From Spirochaetaceae bacterium (GTDB taxonomy: Bacteria > Spirochaetota > Spirochaetia > Treponematales > Breznakiellaceae), in contig JAIRXO010000012.1 of assembly GCA_031268255.1 (NCBI GenBank), forward strand, positions 1-10,664: a stretch of 10,664 nucleotides of DNA, given 5' to 3'. The position numbers were made by a program, and so were the translations under genes. Positions 1 through 7,203 of this stretch are shown here, piece by piece. The notes beneath the pieces are model-generated. The model was not told the origin of the DNA and ran no database searches. It worked only from the letters and a program-made list of their open reading frames with translations. Numbering within the stretch: position 1 is the stretch's first letter; each line of letters starts with the position of its first letter.

Positions 1-2781
1 TATCTGCTCCCGCAGCCAGGGTACCAGGTCGGTATTCGATTCGTAGACGCACTGCTCAAGCTCCTCCATGGCGCTGTCAAGCTCGCCCATGTCGTAATGT
101 TCCGCGGCGTTCATGAGCCGTACAAGTAGCGCCGGGTCAGGGGCATCTCTATGGGGTTTGTCCAAATTCTCTTCCAGAATATCAAGCAGCCCGGAAAGAC
201 CCGCGATAAACTCTTCGGCGGCCAGAATAAAGGCGTCGTTTTTTTCCGTTACAAGATCAAGGTTCCCCGCCTTGGCCGCGTGTTCCAGTTCTTCGGCCTT
301 TTGTCCTATGATGTCGGCGGATATGCCACGGCTTGATCCTTTTATTCCGTGGACGGTAATGGCGTAGTCCGTAAGACGTTCGGTGTGCCGGGCCGCCAGA
401 AGGAGTTCCGGTGTATGAATCACATAGGAATGCAGGGATTCCATATAGGCTTTCCCGTCGCCGCCAAAGCGTTCCAGTCCCTTTTCGGCGTCAAGGCCAT
501 CTACGGGGGTCGTCCGTATGAGACTTGCAATGCGGCGCTCAAGCTCGCTGCCGTCATCTTCCGCTTCGCCGTTCTGGTTCCCCTCGGCAAGCCTGCTTTC
601 CGTATCAAGGCCAAGTTCCTTCTCCAGTTTTTTGTCCCTGACCCAGCGGTTAATCGCGTCGTTCATCTTTATGATGTCAATGGGTTTGGTAAGAAAGTCC
701 TGGAAGCCGTTATTGAGAAAGAACTTGTCATTGCCTATGATGGCGTTAGCTGTAAGGGCTATCACCGGTATGTTTTTGGCATAGTCGCTGTCTATTTCGT
801 TTCTGATGATCCTCACGGCCTCAACGCCGTCCATGCCGGGCATCATGTGATCCATAAAGATAGCGTTATACCTGGGCTCTCCTTTCCGTACCAGGTCTAT
901 TGCCGCCTGTCCGCTTCCGGCGCAGTCAACGGTCATGCCGTAGGGTTTCATGATGCCCCGGGCAAGATCAAGGTTTGTGGCCACATCGTCAACGACCAGA
1001 ACCCTGGCGTAGGGAATACGGGTTCTGACCATCTGCTTGTTTCTGTCCTGGCGGGCCATGATATACCTGAATTCTTTAAGGTTTTCGGCCAGTTCTTTTC
1101 CGATGACGGCATCGCTGATAAACCCCTGGAGTATTCGTATGCTGAACGTGCTTCCCTTGCCGTACTCGCTTTCTACGGAAATGTTTCCGCCCATCATCGC
1201 GACCATACGCTTTGTGATGGCGAGTCCCAGACCCGTTCCTTCAATATGGCGGTTGCTTTTGACATCCACCTGGTTGTAATCGCCAAAGAGCCTGTCCATG
1301 TCCTCCTTCCGTATGCCCATGCCGGTATCGGAAACGCCGCAGTTCATCCATACGCTGCCGCCGTCCCGCTCGCAGCGTATGCGGAGAGTTACTGTTCCTT
1401 CTTTGGTGTACTTAAAGGCGTTGGAAAGGAGGTTGTTGAAGATCTGCTTTATCCTCAGTTCGTCGCCAAAGAGCCGGGCCGGAAGATTTTCGTCTATATC
1501 AAGTTTGAACGTTATGGGCTTGCTCCCTATGCGCACAATGTTAAGGACCACCGTGTCGTTAATGAGGCTTGGTATATCGTACTCCACCGGGACCAGTTCA
1601 AATTTTCCCGATTCTATTTTGGATATGTCGAGAATGTCGTTGATAAGCCCCAGAAGTATTACGCCCGAGCCGTAAATTTTTTCGAGGTTTTCCCTGGTGT
1701 CCGCGGGGTACACCGATCCCGCTTCCCCTTCCTGCTCTTTACCCAGTTCCAGTTCGGCGAAGCCTATAATCGCGTTAAGGGGAGTGCGCATCTCGTGGCT
1801 CATATTGGCAAGGAAATTGCTCTTTGCCTCTGACGCCGATTCTGCCACCAGGGCGAATTCCTTCATTTTTGTGAATGGGTGGGCGATAAAGCTGGCGGCG
1901 ATTAAAGCCGCGATGATGCCCAGGCCGAGGAATACCGCGCCTGAGATCATAAAGGCCTGGGTTACCTGGAAGATGGGGCTTTCGGCGATGGGGCTTACCA
2001 CGCCCAGAGACCAGCCGTCGGTGCCGGTGATGGGCCTGAACGCGCATATCCGGCTTACGCCGTCATAGTCGTATTCGGCTGTTCCTGTTTCTCCCCTGAC
2101 CATGCGGGAAAACACCTCTGCCATGTTGCGGTATTCGGCGCCGGTTTCCGCCTGGGTGATGTAATTGCGGCGTCCGTAGACCAGTTGGGGCCGTATGTTG
2201 GCAATCATCACGCCCTCGTGGTCAAGGGCAAAAATATTTCCCGATTCCCATATATGGAATTGGGCCAGTACGTCGCTTATCACCGTTCCGGGAAGGCTTG
2301 CCACTATGGTTCTGCCGTCCTCAAGGGGCAGCCAGAAACGCATGATGAAATCCCCGTGGTTATTGTATTGGGTGGTACTCATAACCGTTTCGCCCGCAAG
2401 GGCCCTTCGGGCGTTCATGTTTTCAGGGAGATTGTAGTCGGGCGCCTTGATGCCGTAACTTACTATGCTGCCGTCCCGGTTTATTATGCCCATGTCCAGA
2501 TAGCCCTGCCTGCCCGCCTCGCGCGGTAAAACCTCCGCGATTTGTGTATCATCAAGGCCCCGGCTTTTTTCCGCGGCAATACGCAGTTCGGCGCGCAAGT
2601 GGGCTACCTTTTCGGAAATAAGCTGTTCGGCGATAGTGGCCGATACGCCCATGTCGTTTTCGATGGTTTTTACAAGATTGCGGCGGGTCAGGGTAATGCC
2701 GATAATTACGCTTGCCGCGGTCATTCCGGCGATTATTGCCGAAATGATGAGGATGACCCTGGTACGAATGGATAGTGACAT
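1..2781 (-). CDS. Hybrid sensor histidine kinase (Cache-like sensor, HisKA, HATPase, receiver, Hpt), 3' end cut off by window
   Basis: Membrane-bound phosphorelay kinase; 927 residues are visible with no stop before the window edge. Seen: ATG at 2781 preceded by AGAAGGAG with about 6 bases spacing; a hydrophobic segment at residues ~8-31; an extracytoplasmic region ~32-272 that resembles a double-Cache sensor (it ends with a GWSLGVVSP-type strand); a second membrane segment ~277-302; a short linker with no clear HAMP domain; the H box SHEMRTPLN with phospho-acceptor His329; the N box around Asn454; the G1 box DTGMGI at 485-490; the G2 box GTGLGL at 515-520. A receiver follows with acidic pair Asp598/Asp599, phospho-acceptor Asp644 (FMDHMMPGMDG), Thr677 and Lys699. 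An Hpt domain follows with His811 in VHGIKGSS. About 100 further helical residues follow Hpt. Family knowledge: such tripartite kinases pass phosphate His-Asp-His to a separate regulator, and none is visible nearby. The ligand is unknown. The tail looks near its natural end, but this cannot be seen. Confidence 0.93.
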   Translation of the reverse strand, partial: MSLSIRTRVILIISAIIAGMTAASVIIGITLTRRNLVKTIENDMGVSATIAEQLISEKVAHLRAELRIAAEKSRGLDDTQIAEVLPREAGRQGYLDMGIINRDGSIVSYGIKAPDYNLPENMNARRALAGETVMSTTQYNNHGDFIMRFWLPLEDGRTIVASLPGTVISDVLAQFHIWESGNIFALDHEGVMIANIRPQLVYGRRNYITQAETGAEYRNMAEVFSRMVRGETGTAEYDYDGVSRICAFRPITGTDGWSLGVVSPIAESPIFQVTQAFMISGAVFLGLGIIAALIAASFIAHPFTKMKEFALVAESASEAKSNFLANMSHEMRTPLNAIIGFAELELGKEQEGEAGSVYPADTRENLEKIYGSGVILLGLINDILDISKIESGKFELVPVEYDIPSLINDTVVLNIVRIGSKPITFKLDIDENLPARLFGDELRIKQIFNNLLSNAFKYTKEGTVTLRIRCERDGGSVWMNCGVSDTGMGIRKEDMDRLFGDYNQVDVKSNRHIEGTGLGLAITKRMVAMMGGNISVESEYGKGSTFSIRILQGFISDAVIGKELAENLKEFRYIMARQDRNKQMVRTRIPYARVLVVDDVATNLDLARGIMKPYGMTVDCAGSGQAAIDLVRKGEPRYNAIFMDHMMPGMDGVEAVRIIRNEIDSDYAKNIPVIALTANAIIGNDKFFLNNGFQDFLTKPIDIIKMNDAINRWVRDKKLEKELGLDTESRLAEGNQNGEAEDDGSELERRIASLIRTTPVDGLDAEKGLERFGGDGKAYMESLHSYVIHTPELLLAARHTERLTDYAITVHGIKGSSRGISADIIGQKAEELEHAAKAGNLDLVTEKNDAFILAAEEFIAGLSGLLDILEENLDKPHRDAPDPALLVRLMNAAEHYDMGELDSAMEELEQCVYESNTDLVPWLREQI

Positions 2782-2808
2782 TTGTTTCTCCTTCTTAAAT
2801 AAGGCCGC

Positions 2809-2826
2809 CTGGAACCATGATTCCAG
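2809..2826. promoter_or_regulatory. Imperfect palindrome in the sensor-kinase leader
   Basis: CTGGAA and TTCCAG form 6-base inverted arms around a CATG-containing centre, about 28-45 bases upstream of the kinase ATG. It sits between any distal promoter and the ribosome binding site, so it could be an operator or a leader hairpin. I see no convincing -35/-10 pair for the kinase; a TATACA on the - strand near 2891-2896 is the best -10-like hexamer but lacks a good -35. Function is inferred from position only. Confidence 0.3.
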
Positions 2827-2926
2827 ACAACCCGATACCGTATGCCGGTACCGCCTGAACCGCGAACCGGAAATTCGCTTAGTCTCACTGTATAGCGGGC
2901 GTTGTGGACGAAATACACCTAAAAGA

Positions 2927-2992
2927 AAAAAAAGTTCCGAAAAAGAACCGGGGGAAATTTCAAAATGCCGCTTTTTGAAATTAGCCCCCGGT
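2927..2992 (-). terminator. Strong intrinsic terminator after the thioesterase gene
   Basis: On the - strand a long stem forms between an arm at 2972-2992 (AACCGGGGGCTAATTTCAAA) and an arm at 2946-2965. It has about 18 pairs, one bulge, and a short loop around 2965-2971. Two T-rich tracts follow directly on the - strand (TTCTTTTTC, then TTTTTTTTC, down to about 2927). The terminator lies about 95 bases past the thioesterase stop and before the sensor-kinase start, so it separates the two - strand genes. The remaining intergenic DNA (2782-2945 and 2993-3085) holds the kinase ribosome binding site and palindrome, and I see no gene in it. Confidence 0.85.
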
Positions 2993-3085
2993 TTTAAAAT
3001 TGAAGGAAAATACCGGCTATATGCGTTTACTTATCACCTTTATTCGCTACAGAGCGACATTCGGACAAAATTTATCCAGAGCTTT

Positions 3086-3517
3086 TTACGGGCGCTTTGT
3101 TCTGGCGGCGGTGGTAAAGCCGTTGCCGTGCATCTCCGCGATGGGAACGCCAAGGTCGTCGCTGATGGAAATACGGTAGACCGATATGGTCCTGCCCCGG
3201 TGGAGACAGGCGGATTCGGCGATGAGCCGCGTCCCCTTGCTGCTGTTAAGGTAGGATATACTGCATGACTGCCCTACGGTTAGCCCCACGTCCGCGCCGA
3301 GAAACATAGCCAGGTTTGAATGAACGCCGAAGGTAAAGTCGGCGAGGGTAAAAATCGCCCCGCCCTGGACATTGCCGCCGGCATTACGGTGGCTGTCCTT
3401 TATTTCCATGCCGCACTGTACCCTGCCGCTGTCCGCCGCGTCAATGACAATGCCCGCTTCCATGGCAAAGCGGTCCGCCGAAAAGAACCCTTTAAGTTTG
3501 TCCAAATCAATATTCAT
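3086..3517 (-). CDS. PaaI-like hotdog-fold thioesterase
   Basis: Predicted 143-residue cytoplasmic acyl-CoA thioesterase of the PaaI/YbgC-like hotdog superfamily. Seen: the central motif NVQGGAIFTLADFTFG at residues ~50-65, corresponding to the family signature in which HGG or QGG precedes a long helix carrying the catalytic-type Asp of LAD; the strand pattern before and after (GLTVGQSCSISYLN, then TRLIAESACLHRGRTI) fits the hotdog sheet. The length is typical of the family (about 130-150). The start at 3517 (MNIDLDKLK) was chosen because translation from the far upstream ATG at 3781 would run antisense through atpB and give a non-homologous extension. No good Shine-Dalgarno precedes the ATG. 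The gene is divergent from atpB, about 120 bases away. The substrate cannot be inferred; aryl- or acyl-CoA esters are usual for the family. Confidence 0.85.
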   Translation of the reverse strand: MNIDLDKLKGFFSADRFAMEAGIVIDAADSGRVQCGMEIKDSHRNAGGNVQGGAIFTLADFTFGVHSNLAMFLGADVGLTVGQSCSISYLNSSKGTRLIAESACLHRGRTISVYRISISDDLGVPIAEMHGNGFTTAARTKRP

Positions 3518-3531
3518 ACTGCTATAATTGT

Positions 3532-3537
3532 AGTATA
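3532..3537 (-). promoter_or_regulatory. Candidate -10 box for the thioesterase gene, very short leader
   Basis: TATACT on the - strand lies 14 bases before the thioesterase ATG. The predicted transcription start would be only about 8 bases before the ATG, giving a nearly leaderless mRNA, which would fit the lack of a Shine-Dalgarno. No convincing -35 is present, so confidence is low. On the opposite strand a perfect TATAAT (3523-3528) overlaps this region, with TTGTCC 19 bases before it. It could instead be a distal promoter for the atp operon. Confidence 0.3.
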
Positions 3538-3590
3538 AGAGGCCGCGAATTAAAAGGCCGAAAACCCCGCGTACATGCCGTCCCCATCTA

Positions 3591-3618
3591 TTGCATATCC
3601 AGGTCAAAGTAGTATAGT
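3591..3618 (+). promoter_or_regulatory. Promoter of the ATP synthase operon
   Basis: TTGCAT (3591-3596) and TATAGT (3613-3618) are separated by 16 bases, a sigma70-type arrangement just before atpB. The predicted start would be around 3625, immediately at the purine-rich ribosome binding site AAGGAAGGA (3622-3630), giving a leader of about 14 bases. The 5' end would have to lie slightly upstream for the whole site to be included. The -35 is identical to the one before the zinc-ribbon gene at the right end of the window. Confidence 0.5.
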
Positions 3619-3638
3619 AGGAAGGAAGGATTACTTTC

Positions 3639-4376
3639 ATGGATATCGGCAGGCATTTAACGAAGGCGCTGGAATTCAGGACGGCTTTTACGGTCTCCCT
3701 CTTTGGTTTTGAAATTCCTGTCAGTGAGACCGTTATCGTTTCCTGGCTCGCCATGGCTGTCCTCATTGTTTTTTCCCTCATTGTTACCCGTTCCCTCCGC
3801 GAAAAACCCCGGGGCTTTCAGGTGCTGCTCGAAGCCGGCATAGGGTTTCTGGATTCCTTTTCCAGGGAACAGTTTGGACGGCGTTCCCGGGCCTTTGCCC
3901 CATATATAGGAACGATTTTTCTTTTTCTTCTGACCGTGAATATTATACCGGTGATTTCGCCCATAGCCGCCTTTGGCTACGAGCCCCCCTTTACGATAAA
4001 ACCCCCCGGGCGGGACATTAACTTTACGGCGGCCCTGGCCATACTTTCGATTCTTATTGTACTTTTTAGCGGCCTTAAAGCGCGGGGCTTTAAGGGCTGG
4101 TGCGTAAATCTTCTCCATCCGGTGCCCTTGATGCTGCCCTTCAATCTGCTTGAATATATCATAAGGCCCCTGTCCCTCTGCCTCAGGCTCTACGGCAATA
4201 TACTGGGCGGCTTTATCATCATGATGCTTATTGAAGCGGTCTTTCCGCTTGTACTGCCCGTGGCCCTGTCGCTGTATTTTGATTTTCTTGACGGCCTCAT
4301 CCAGGCCCTGGTGTTTAGCTTCCTTACAACCCTGTTCATCGCCGAGGCCATCGAGGTTCACGGCGGGGTGTCATAG
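3639..4376 (+). CDS. atpB: F1Fo ATP synthase subunit a
   Basis: Integral membrane subunit (245 residues, normal for the family) that forms the two ion half-channels beside the c ring. Seen: several hydrophobic helices (about 31-51, 88-112, 128-146, 158-175, 185-212 and 218-236); the hallmark PLSLCLRLYGN with essential Arg183, equivalent to E. coli Arg210; Gln222 in LIQAL, equivalent to E. coli Gln252. Lining up on Arg183 and Gln222, the E. coli Glu219 position is Phe192 and the His245 position is Asp215, so one of the usual ionisable channel residues is missing while the other is acidic. The start at 3639 has AAGGAAGGA 8 bases upstream. It is the first gene of the operon, with no atpI before it, and is followed after 58 bases by atpE. 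Confidence 0.95.
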   Translation: MDIGRHLTKALEFRTAFTVSLFGFEIPVSETVIVSWLAMAVLIVFSLIVTRSLREKPRGFQVLLEAGIGFLDSFSREQFGRRSRAFAPYIGTIFLFLLTVNIIPVISPIAAFGYEPPFTIKPPGRDINFTAALAILSILIVLFSGLKARGFKGWCVNLLHPVPLMLPFNLLEYIIRPLSLCLRLYGNILGGFIIMMLIEAVFPLVLPVALSLYFDFLDGLIQALVFSFLTTLFIAEAIEVHGGVS

Positions 4377-4404
4377 CGCGTAACGGAGCTTTATTATTAG
4401 ATCG

Positions 4405-4418
4405 GCGGCGCAAGCCGC
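4405..4418 (+). promoter_or_regulatory. GCAA-tetraloop hairpin between atpB and atpE
   Basis: GCGGC-GCAA-GCCGC forms a 5-base-pair stem with a GNRA-class tetraloop. It is preceded by an A/T-rich stretch (TTTATTATTAG, 4390-4400) and followed 5 bases later by the atpE ribosome binding site AGGAG (4424-4428). There is no T tract, so it is not a terminator. Known in E. coli: atpE translation is boosted by its upstream intergenic region because the c subunit is needed in about ten copies. A similar role here, or a role as an mRNA-stability element, is inference. Confidence 0.45.
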
Positions 4419-4434
4419 TTTATAGGAGTGAACG

Positions 4435-4656
4435 ATGGAACTGGTGTACCTTATCGGAGCGGGAATCGCGGTCCTTGCCGGTCTCGGCGCGGGTATCGGC
4501 ATAGGAATCGCCACAGGCAAGAGCGCCGAGGCTATTTCCAGGCAGCCTGAGGCGGCGGGAAAAATACAGACGGTGTTTTTTCTCGGTATAGCCCTGGCCG
4601 AGGCAACGGCGATTTACGGCTTCGTGGTGGCCATACTGCTCATCGTCAAGGGCTAG
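4435..4656 (+). CDS. atpE: F1Fo ATP synthase subunit c (proteolipid)
   Basis: A 73-residue hairpin of two membrane helices that oligomerises into the rotor ring. Seen: helix 1 carries glycines at every second position from Gly16 to Gly24 (GLGAGIGIG), the helix-packing motif that governs ring size; the polar loop RQP at 36-38 contacts gamma and epsilon; helix 2 carries the ion-binding carboxylate Glu56 in ALAEATAIYG with Tyr61. In sodium-binding c subunits such as Ilyobacter the positions aligned to Ile23 and Ala57 are Gln and Ser; both are non-polar here, so proton coupling is the better inference. The start has AGGAG 6 bases upstream, the best ribosome binding site near this end of the operon. 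Confidence 0.96.
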   Translation: MELVYLIGAGIAVLAGLGAGIGIGIATGKSAEAISRQPEAAGKIQTVFFLGIALAEATAIYGFVVAILLIVKG

Positions 4657-4660
4657 GGCC

Positions 4661-5146
4661 ATGCTTGATTTTTCCGTTACATTCTTTTTCACCTTTATCA
4701 ATATCGGGATACTCTTTTTTGTACTCAGGGCCATACTGTTCAAGCCGGTAAGCAAATTCATGGATCAGCGGGCGGCGAAGATACGGAATGATATTGAAGG
4801 AGCGGAAAGGGACAGGGAGGAAGCAAAGAAGCTCCTTGAGGAACAGGAAGAAGTCATGGTCGAGGCGAGAAAGGAGGCCGGGAGGGTGATAAAAAACGCC
4901 CGGTCCCAGGCTGAGGAACAGGCGGAGCGTATTATCGCCGGAGCAAAGGCCGACGCCGAGGCGCTTCTTAAACGAAGCAGGGAAGACCTTGAAGCGGAAC
5001 GCCGGAACGCCATGACCCTCTTTAGGGCCCAGGCGGCGGTTCTGGTGATGAAAGCCTCGGGCCGTCTTTTGCGGAGGGAGCTTTCAGGCGAGGACAGGGC
5101 CAGGGAAATCGCGGACTTCCTTGAGGAAGCCGAGGATACGCTCTGA
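4661..5146 (+). CDS. atpF: F1Fo ATP synthase subunit b (peripheral stalk)
   Basis: 161-residue stator subunit: one N-terminal membrane helix (about residues 4-26), the conserved FKPV turn at the membrane surface (~28-31), then a long charged, heptad-like alpha helix rich in Glu, Lys, Arg and Ala (~35-140) that dimerises and reaches up to delta and alpha. Length matches bacterial b (about 155-170). Only one b gene is present, so the stalk is presumably a homodimer rather than b/b'. It starts 4 bases after the atpE stop with only a weak AGGG upstream, suggesting translational coupling. Its stop overlaps the atpH start by one base (TGATG). Confidence 0.94.
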   Translation: MLDFSVTFFFTFINIGILFFVLRAILFKPVSKFMDQRAAKIRNDIEGAERDREEAKKLLEEQEEVMVEARKEAGRVIKNARSQAEEQAERIIAGAKADAEALLKRSREDLEAERRNAMTLFRAQAAVLVMKASGRLLRRELSGEDRAREIADFLEEAEDTL

Positions 5147-5691
5147 TGTCCATTCCCTCTCTCTGGGCCCTGGCCCTTGTCAACGCCGCCGGTCCTGATT
5201 CCGGCGAGGCGCTTGCCTTTCTCAGGTCCGCCGCCCCGTTACTCGAAAGGCTGCCCCCTACCGTATCGGGTTACGCTTCGGGCAGGAGGCTTGAGGCCAT
5301 GCTCCGTCTTGCCGTAAAAGGAGCCGGAACGGGCAGGGGAGTGGAGGCGGCCATACGAAGCGCGGCGCTTTTAGTGCGTAAAGGCCGTTTCGCGTATTTT
5401 GCCGCCGTTGTTGACGAAGCGGAAAAAATCGTTGACGAAAGGAACGGGGTGCTCAGGGTGCGGGTAGAAAGCGCCTCTCCCCCCGGCGCTGGTTTTGAGG
5501 ACAGGCTCAAATCTGTACTCAAACGGAAAAGAAAAGTCAGGGACGTCAGGCTGGACCTGCGTATCGTTCCAGAACTGCTTGCCGGATGTACTATCGGCAT
5601 AGGAAGCGAATGTTTTGACGGCAGCCTTCTTGGCCGCGTCAAGGCAATGACAAAGGATCTTGCTTCTTTTTCCCCTGGAGGGATGGAATGA
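5146..5691 (+). CDS. atpH: F1Fo ATP synthase subunit delta (OSCP homologue)
   Basis: 181 residues, usual length for delta, which joins the top of the alpha3beta3 head to the b stalk. The C-terminal signature is clear: VPELLAGCTIGIGSECFDGS at ~140-159, followed by a final helix, which corresponds to the family pattern PEL-GG-x-I-x-IG-x(5)-DGS. The N-terminal helical domain is much less conserved; only WALAL near the start recalls the usual YAxAL motif. The gene is coupled at both ends: a 1-base overlap with atpF and a 4-base ATGA overlap with atpA. Identification rests on the C-terminal motif and on the position between b and alpha, which together are convincing. Confidence 0.9.
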   Translation: MSIPSLWALALVNAAGPDSGEALAFLRSAAPLLERLPPTVSGYASGRRLEAMLRLAVKGAGTGRGVEAAIRSAALLVRKGRFAYFAAVVDEAEKIVDERNGVLRVRVESASPPGAGFEDRLKSVLKRKRKVRDVRLDLRIVPELLAGCTIGIGSECFDGSLLGRVKAMTKDLASFSPGGME

Positions 5692-7193
5692 CAAATTTCG
5701 GGGACCTTACCAAAGTTCTTGAGGATCAGATTGAACACTGGGAGACCAGGCCGCGTTCCGGTTCGGTGGGCTTTGTGGCCCAGGTAGGCGATTCGGTAGC
5801 CAGGGTCTATGGTCTTGAAAACGTTATATACGGGGAGCTTGTGGAATTTTCTTCCGGCGCCGAAGGCATAGTGATGAACCTGGAAGAGGACGGCGTGGGC
5901 GTGGTTCTTTTTAACGGTGAAAACCTGGTCAAGGACGGCGAGGAGGTAAAGGGGACCGGAAAGGTCGTCTCGGTTCCGGGAAGCGACGCCCTTCCGGGCA
6001 GGGTGGTAAACCCCCTGGGTGAGGTTCTTGACGGCAAGGGCCCCATTGAGGCCGGGGAGTACCTTCCGGTAGAGGCTTCCGCGCCGCCGGTTATAGACAG
6101 GGGCAGCGTAAACACGCCCCTCCAGACCGGCATCCTTTCGGTCGATTCCATGATACCCATAGGACGGGGCCAGCGGGAACTGGTCATAGGCGACAGGCAG
6201 ACCGGCAAGACTGCCCTTGCCATAGACGCCATCATCAATCAGAAGGGAAAGGGCGTCTATTGCGTATACTGCGCCATAGGCCAAAAAGCCTCGTCTGTGG
6301 CCGCCATTATCAGGAACCTGGAAAAGGCCGGCGCCATGGCCTATACCTTCGTGGTCCTTGCCTCGGCCTCTGATTCGGCGGCCTTCCAGTACCTTGCCCC
6401 CTATTCGGCCTGCGCCATGGCCGAACACTTCATGCACCAGGGAAAGGATGTGCTTGTCGTTTATGACGACCTTTCCAAGCACGCCGTGGCCTACCGGGCC
6501 ATATCGCTGCTCCTCCGCAGGCCGCCGGGAAGGGAGGCTTTCCCCGGCGACGTGTTTTACCTCCATTCACGGCTGCTTGAACGGGCGGCGAAACTTTCCG
6601 ACAGGCTGGGCGGCGGTTCCATTACCGCCATACCCATAGTGGAAACCCAGGCGGGGGATATTTCCTCGTATATTCCCACCAATGTAATTTCCATCACCGA
6701 CGGCCAGGTGTTTCTGGATTCGGAGCTGTTTAATTCGGGATTCAGACCGGCCATTGATGTCGGCCTTTCGGTAAGCCGTGTCGGCGGCGCGGCCCAGTTC
6801 AAGGCGATACGGAAGGTGTCGGGCCGCCTCAGGGTTGACCTTGCCCAGTACCGTGAGATGGCCGCCTTTTCCCAGTTTGGAAGCGACCTGGACAAGGCGA
6901 CGCAGGACAAACTTGCCCACGGCGAGCGGCTCATGGAGGTTCTCAAGCAGGGCCAGTTTACCCCCCTTCCTGTGGAAGAGGAGGCGGTCATTCTTTTTGT
7001 CTCGGTCCAGGGCCTCCTCATGAATGTCAAGGTAGACGGCGTAACGGCTTTTATATCCGGCTTCATCGAATACCTCAGGATTCATCACCGCGGCCTTATG
7101 GAAGGAATCGCCGGTACGGGTGAGATAAGCGCCGAAGCGGAGCAGGAACTTGGCCAGGCGGTAAAGAATTATAAAGGCAGCATCAAGGTTTAA
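5688..7193 (+). CDS. atpA: F1Fo ATP synthase subunit alpha
   Basis: 501 residues, standard length. The regulatory nucleotide-binding subunit alternates with beta in the F1 head. Seen: N-terminal beta-barrel (~25-95); P-loop GDRQTGKT at 168-175 with Lys174; Walker B region VLVVYDDLSKH (~255-265); conserved RRPPGREAFPGDVFYLHSRL (277-296); arginine finger Arg364 in SVSRVGG, which completes the catalytic site on the neighbouring beta; helical C-terminal domain. A strong GGAGG (5677-5681) sits 6 bases upstream inside the end of atpH. The nearby ATG at 5683 is in the atpH frame, so it is not an alternative start. Confidence 0.98.
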   Translation: MTNFGDLTKVLEDQIEHWETRPRSGSVGFVAQVGDSVARVYGLENVIYGELVEFSSGAEGIVMNLEEDGVGVVLFNGENLVKDGEEVKGTGKVVSVPGSDALPGRVVNPLGEVLDGKGPIEAGEYLPVEASAPPVIDRGSVNTPLQTGILSVDSMIPIGRGQRELVIGDRQTGKTALAIDAIINQKGKGVYCVYCAIGQKASSVAAIIRNLEKAGAMAYTFVVLASASDSAAFQYLAPYSACAMAEHFMHQGKDVLVVYDDLSKHAVAYRAISLLLRRPPGREAFPGDVFYLHSRLLERAAKLSDRLGGGSITAIPIVETQAGDISSYIPTNVISITDGQVFLDSELFNSGFRPAIDVGLSVSRVGGAAQFKAIRKVSGRLRVDLAQYREMAAFSQFGSDLDKATQDKLAHGERLMEVLKQGQFTPLPVEEEAVILFVSVQGLLMNVKVDGVTAFISGFIEYLRIHHRGLMEGIAGTGEISAEAEQELGQAVKNYKGSIKV

Positions 7194-7203
7194 TGGAGTA
7201 TAT

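Noticed and set aside
349..1833. Long open frame of 494 residues on the + strand
   Set aside because: It is exactly antisense to the sensor kinase, whose - strand frame carries every kinase, receiver and Hpt motif. The + strand product has no recognisable domain and no ribosome binding site.
3518..3781. 88-residue N-terminal extension of the thioesterase
   Set aside because: It would read antisense through the atpB start and the atp promoter; the hotdog fold needs only the part from 3517.
3657..4361. 234-residue and related - strand frames over atpB
   Set aside because: Highly charged, low-complexity reverse of a membrane protein gene. atpB is certain from its Arg183 motif.
5271..6566. 431-residue open frame on the - strand
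   Set aside because: Antisense shadow of atpH and atpA, both of which are unambiguous; GC-rich codon bias leaves such frames open.
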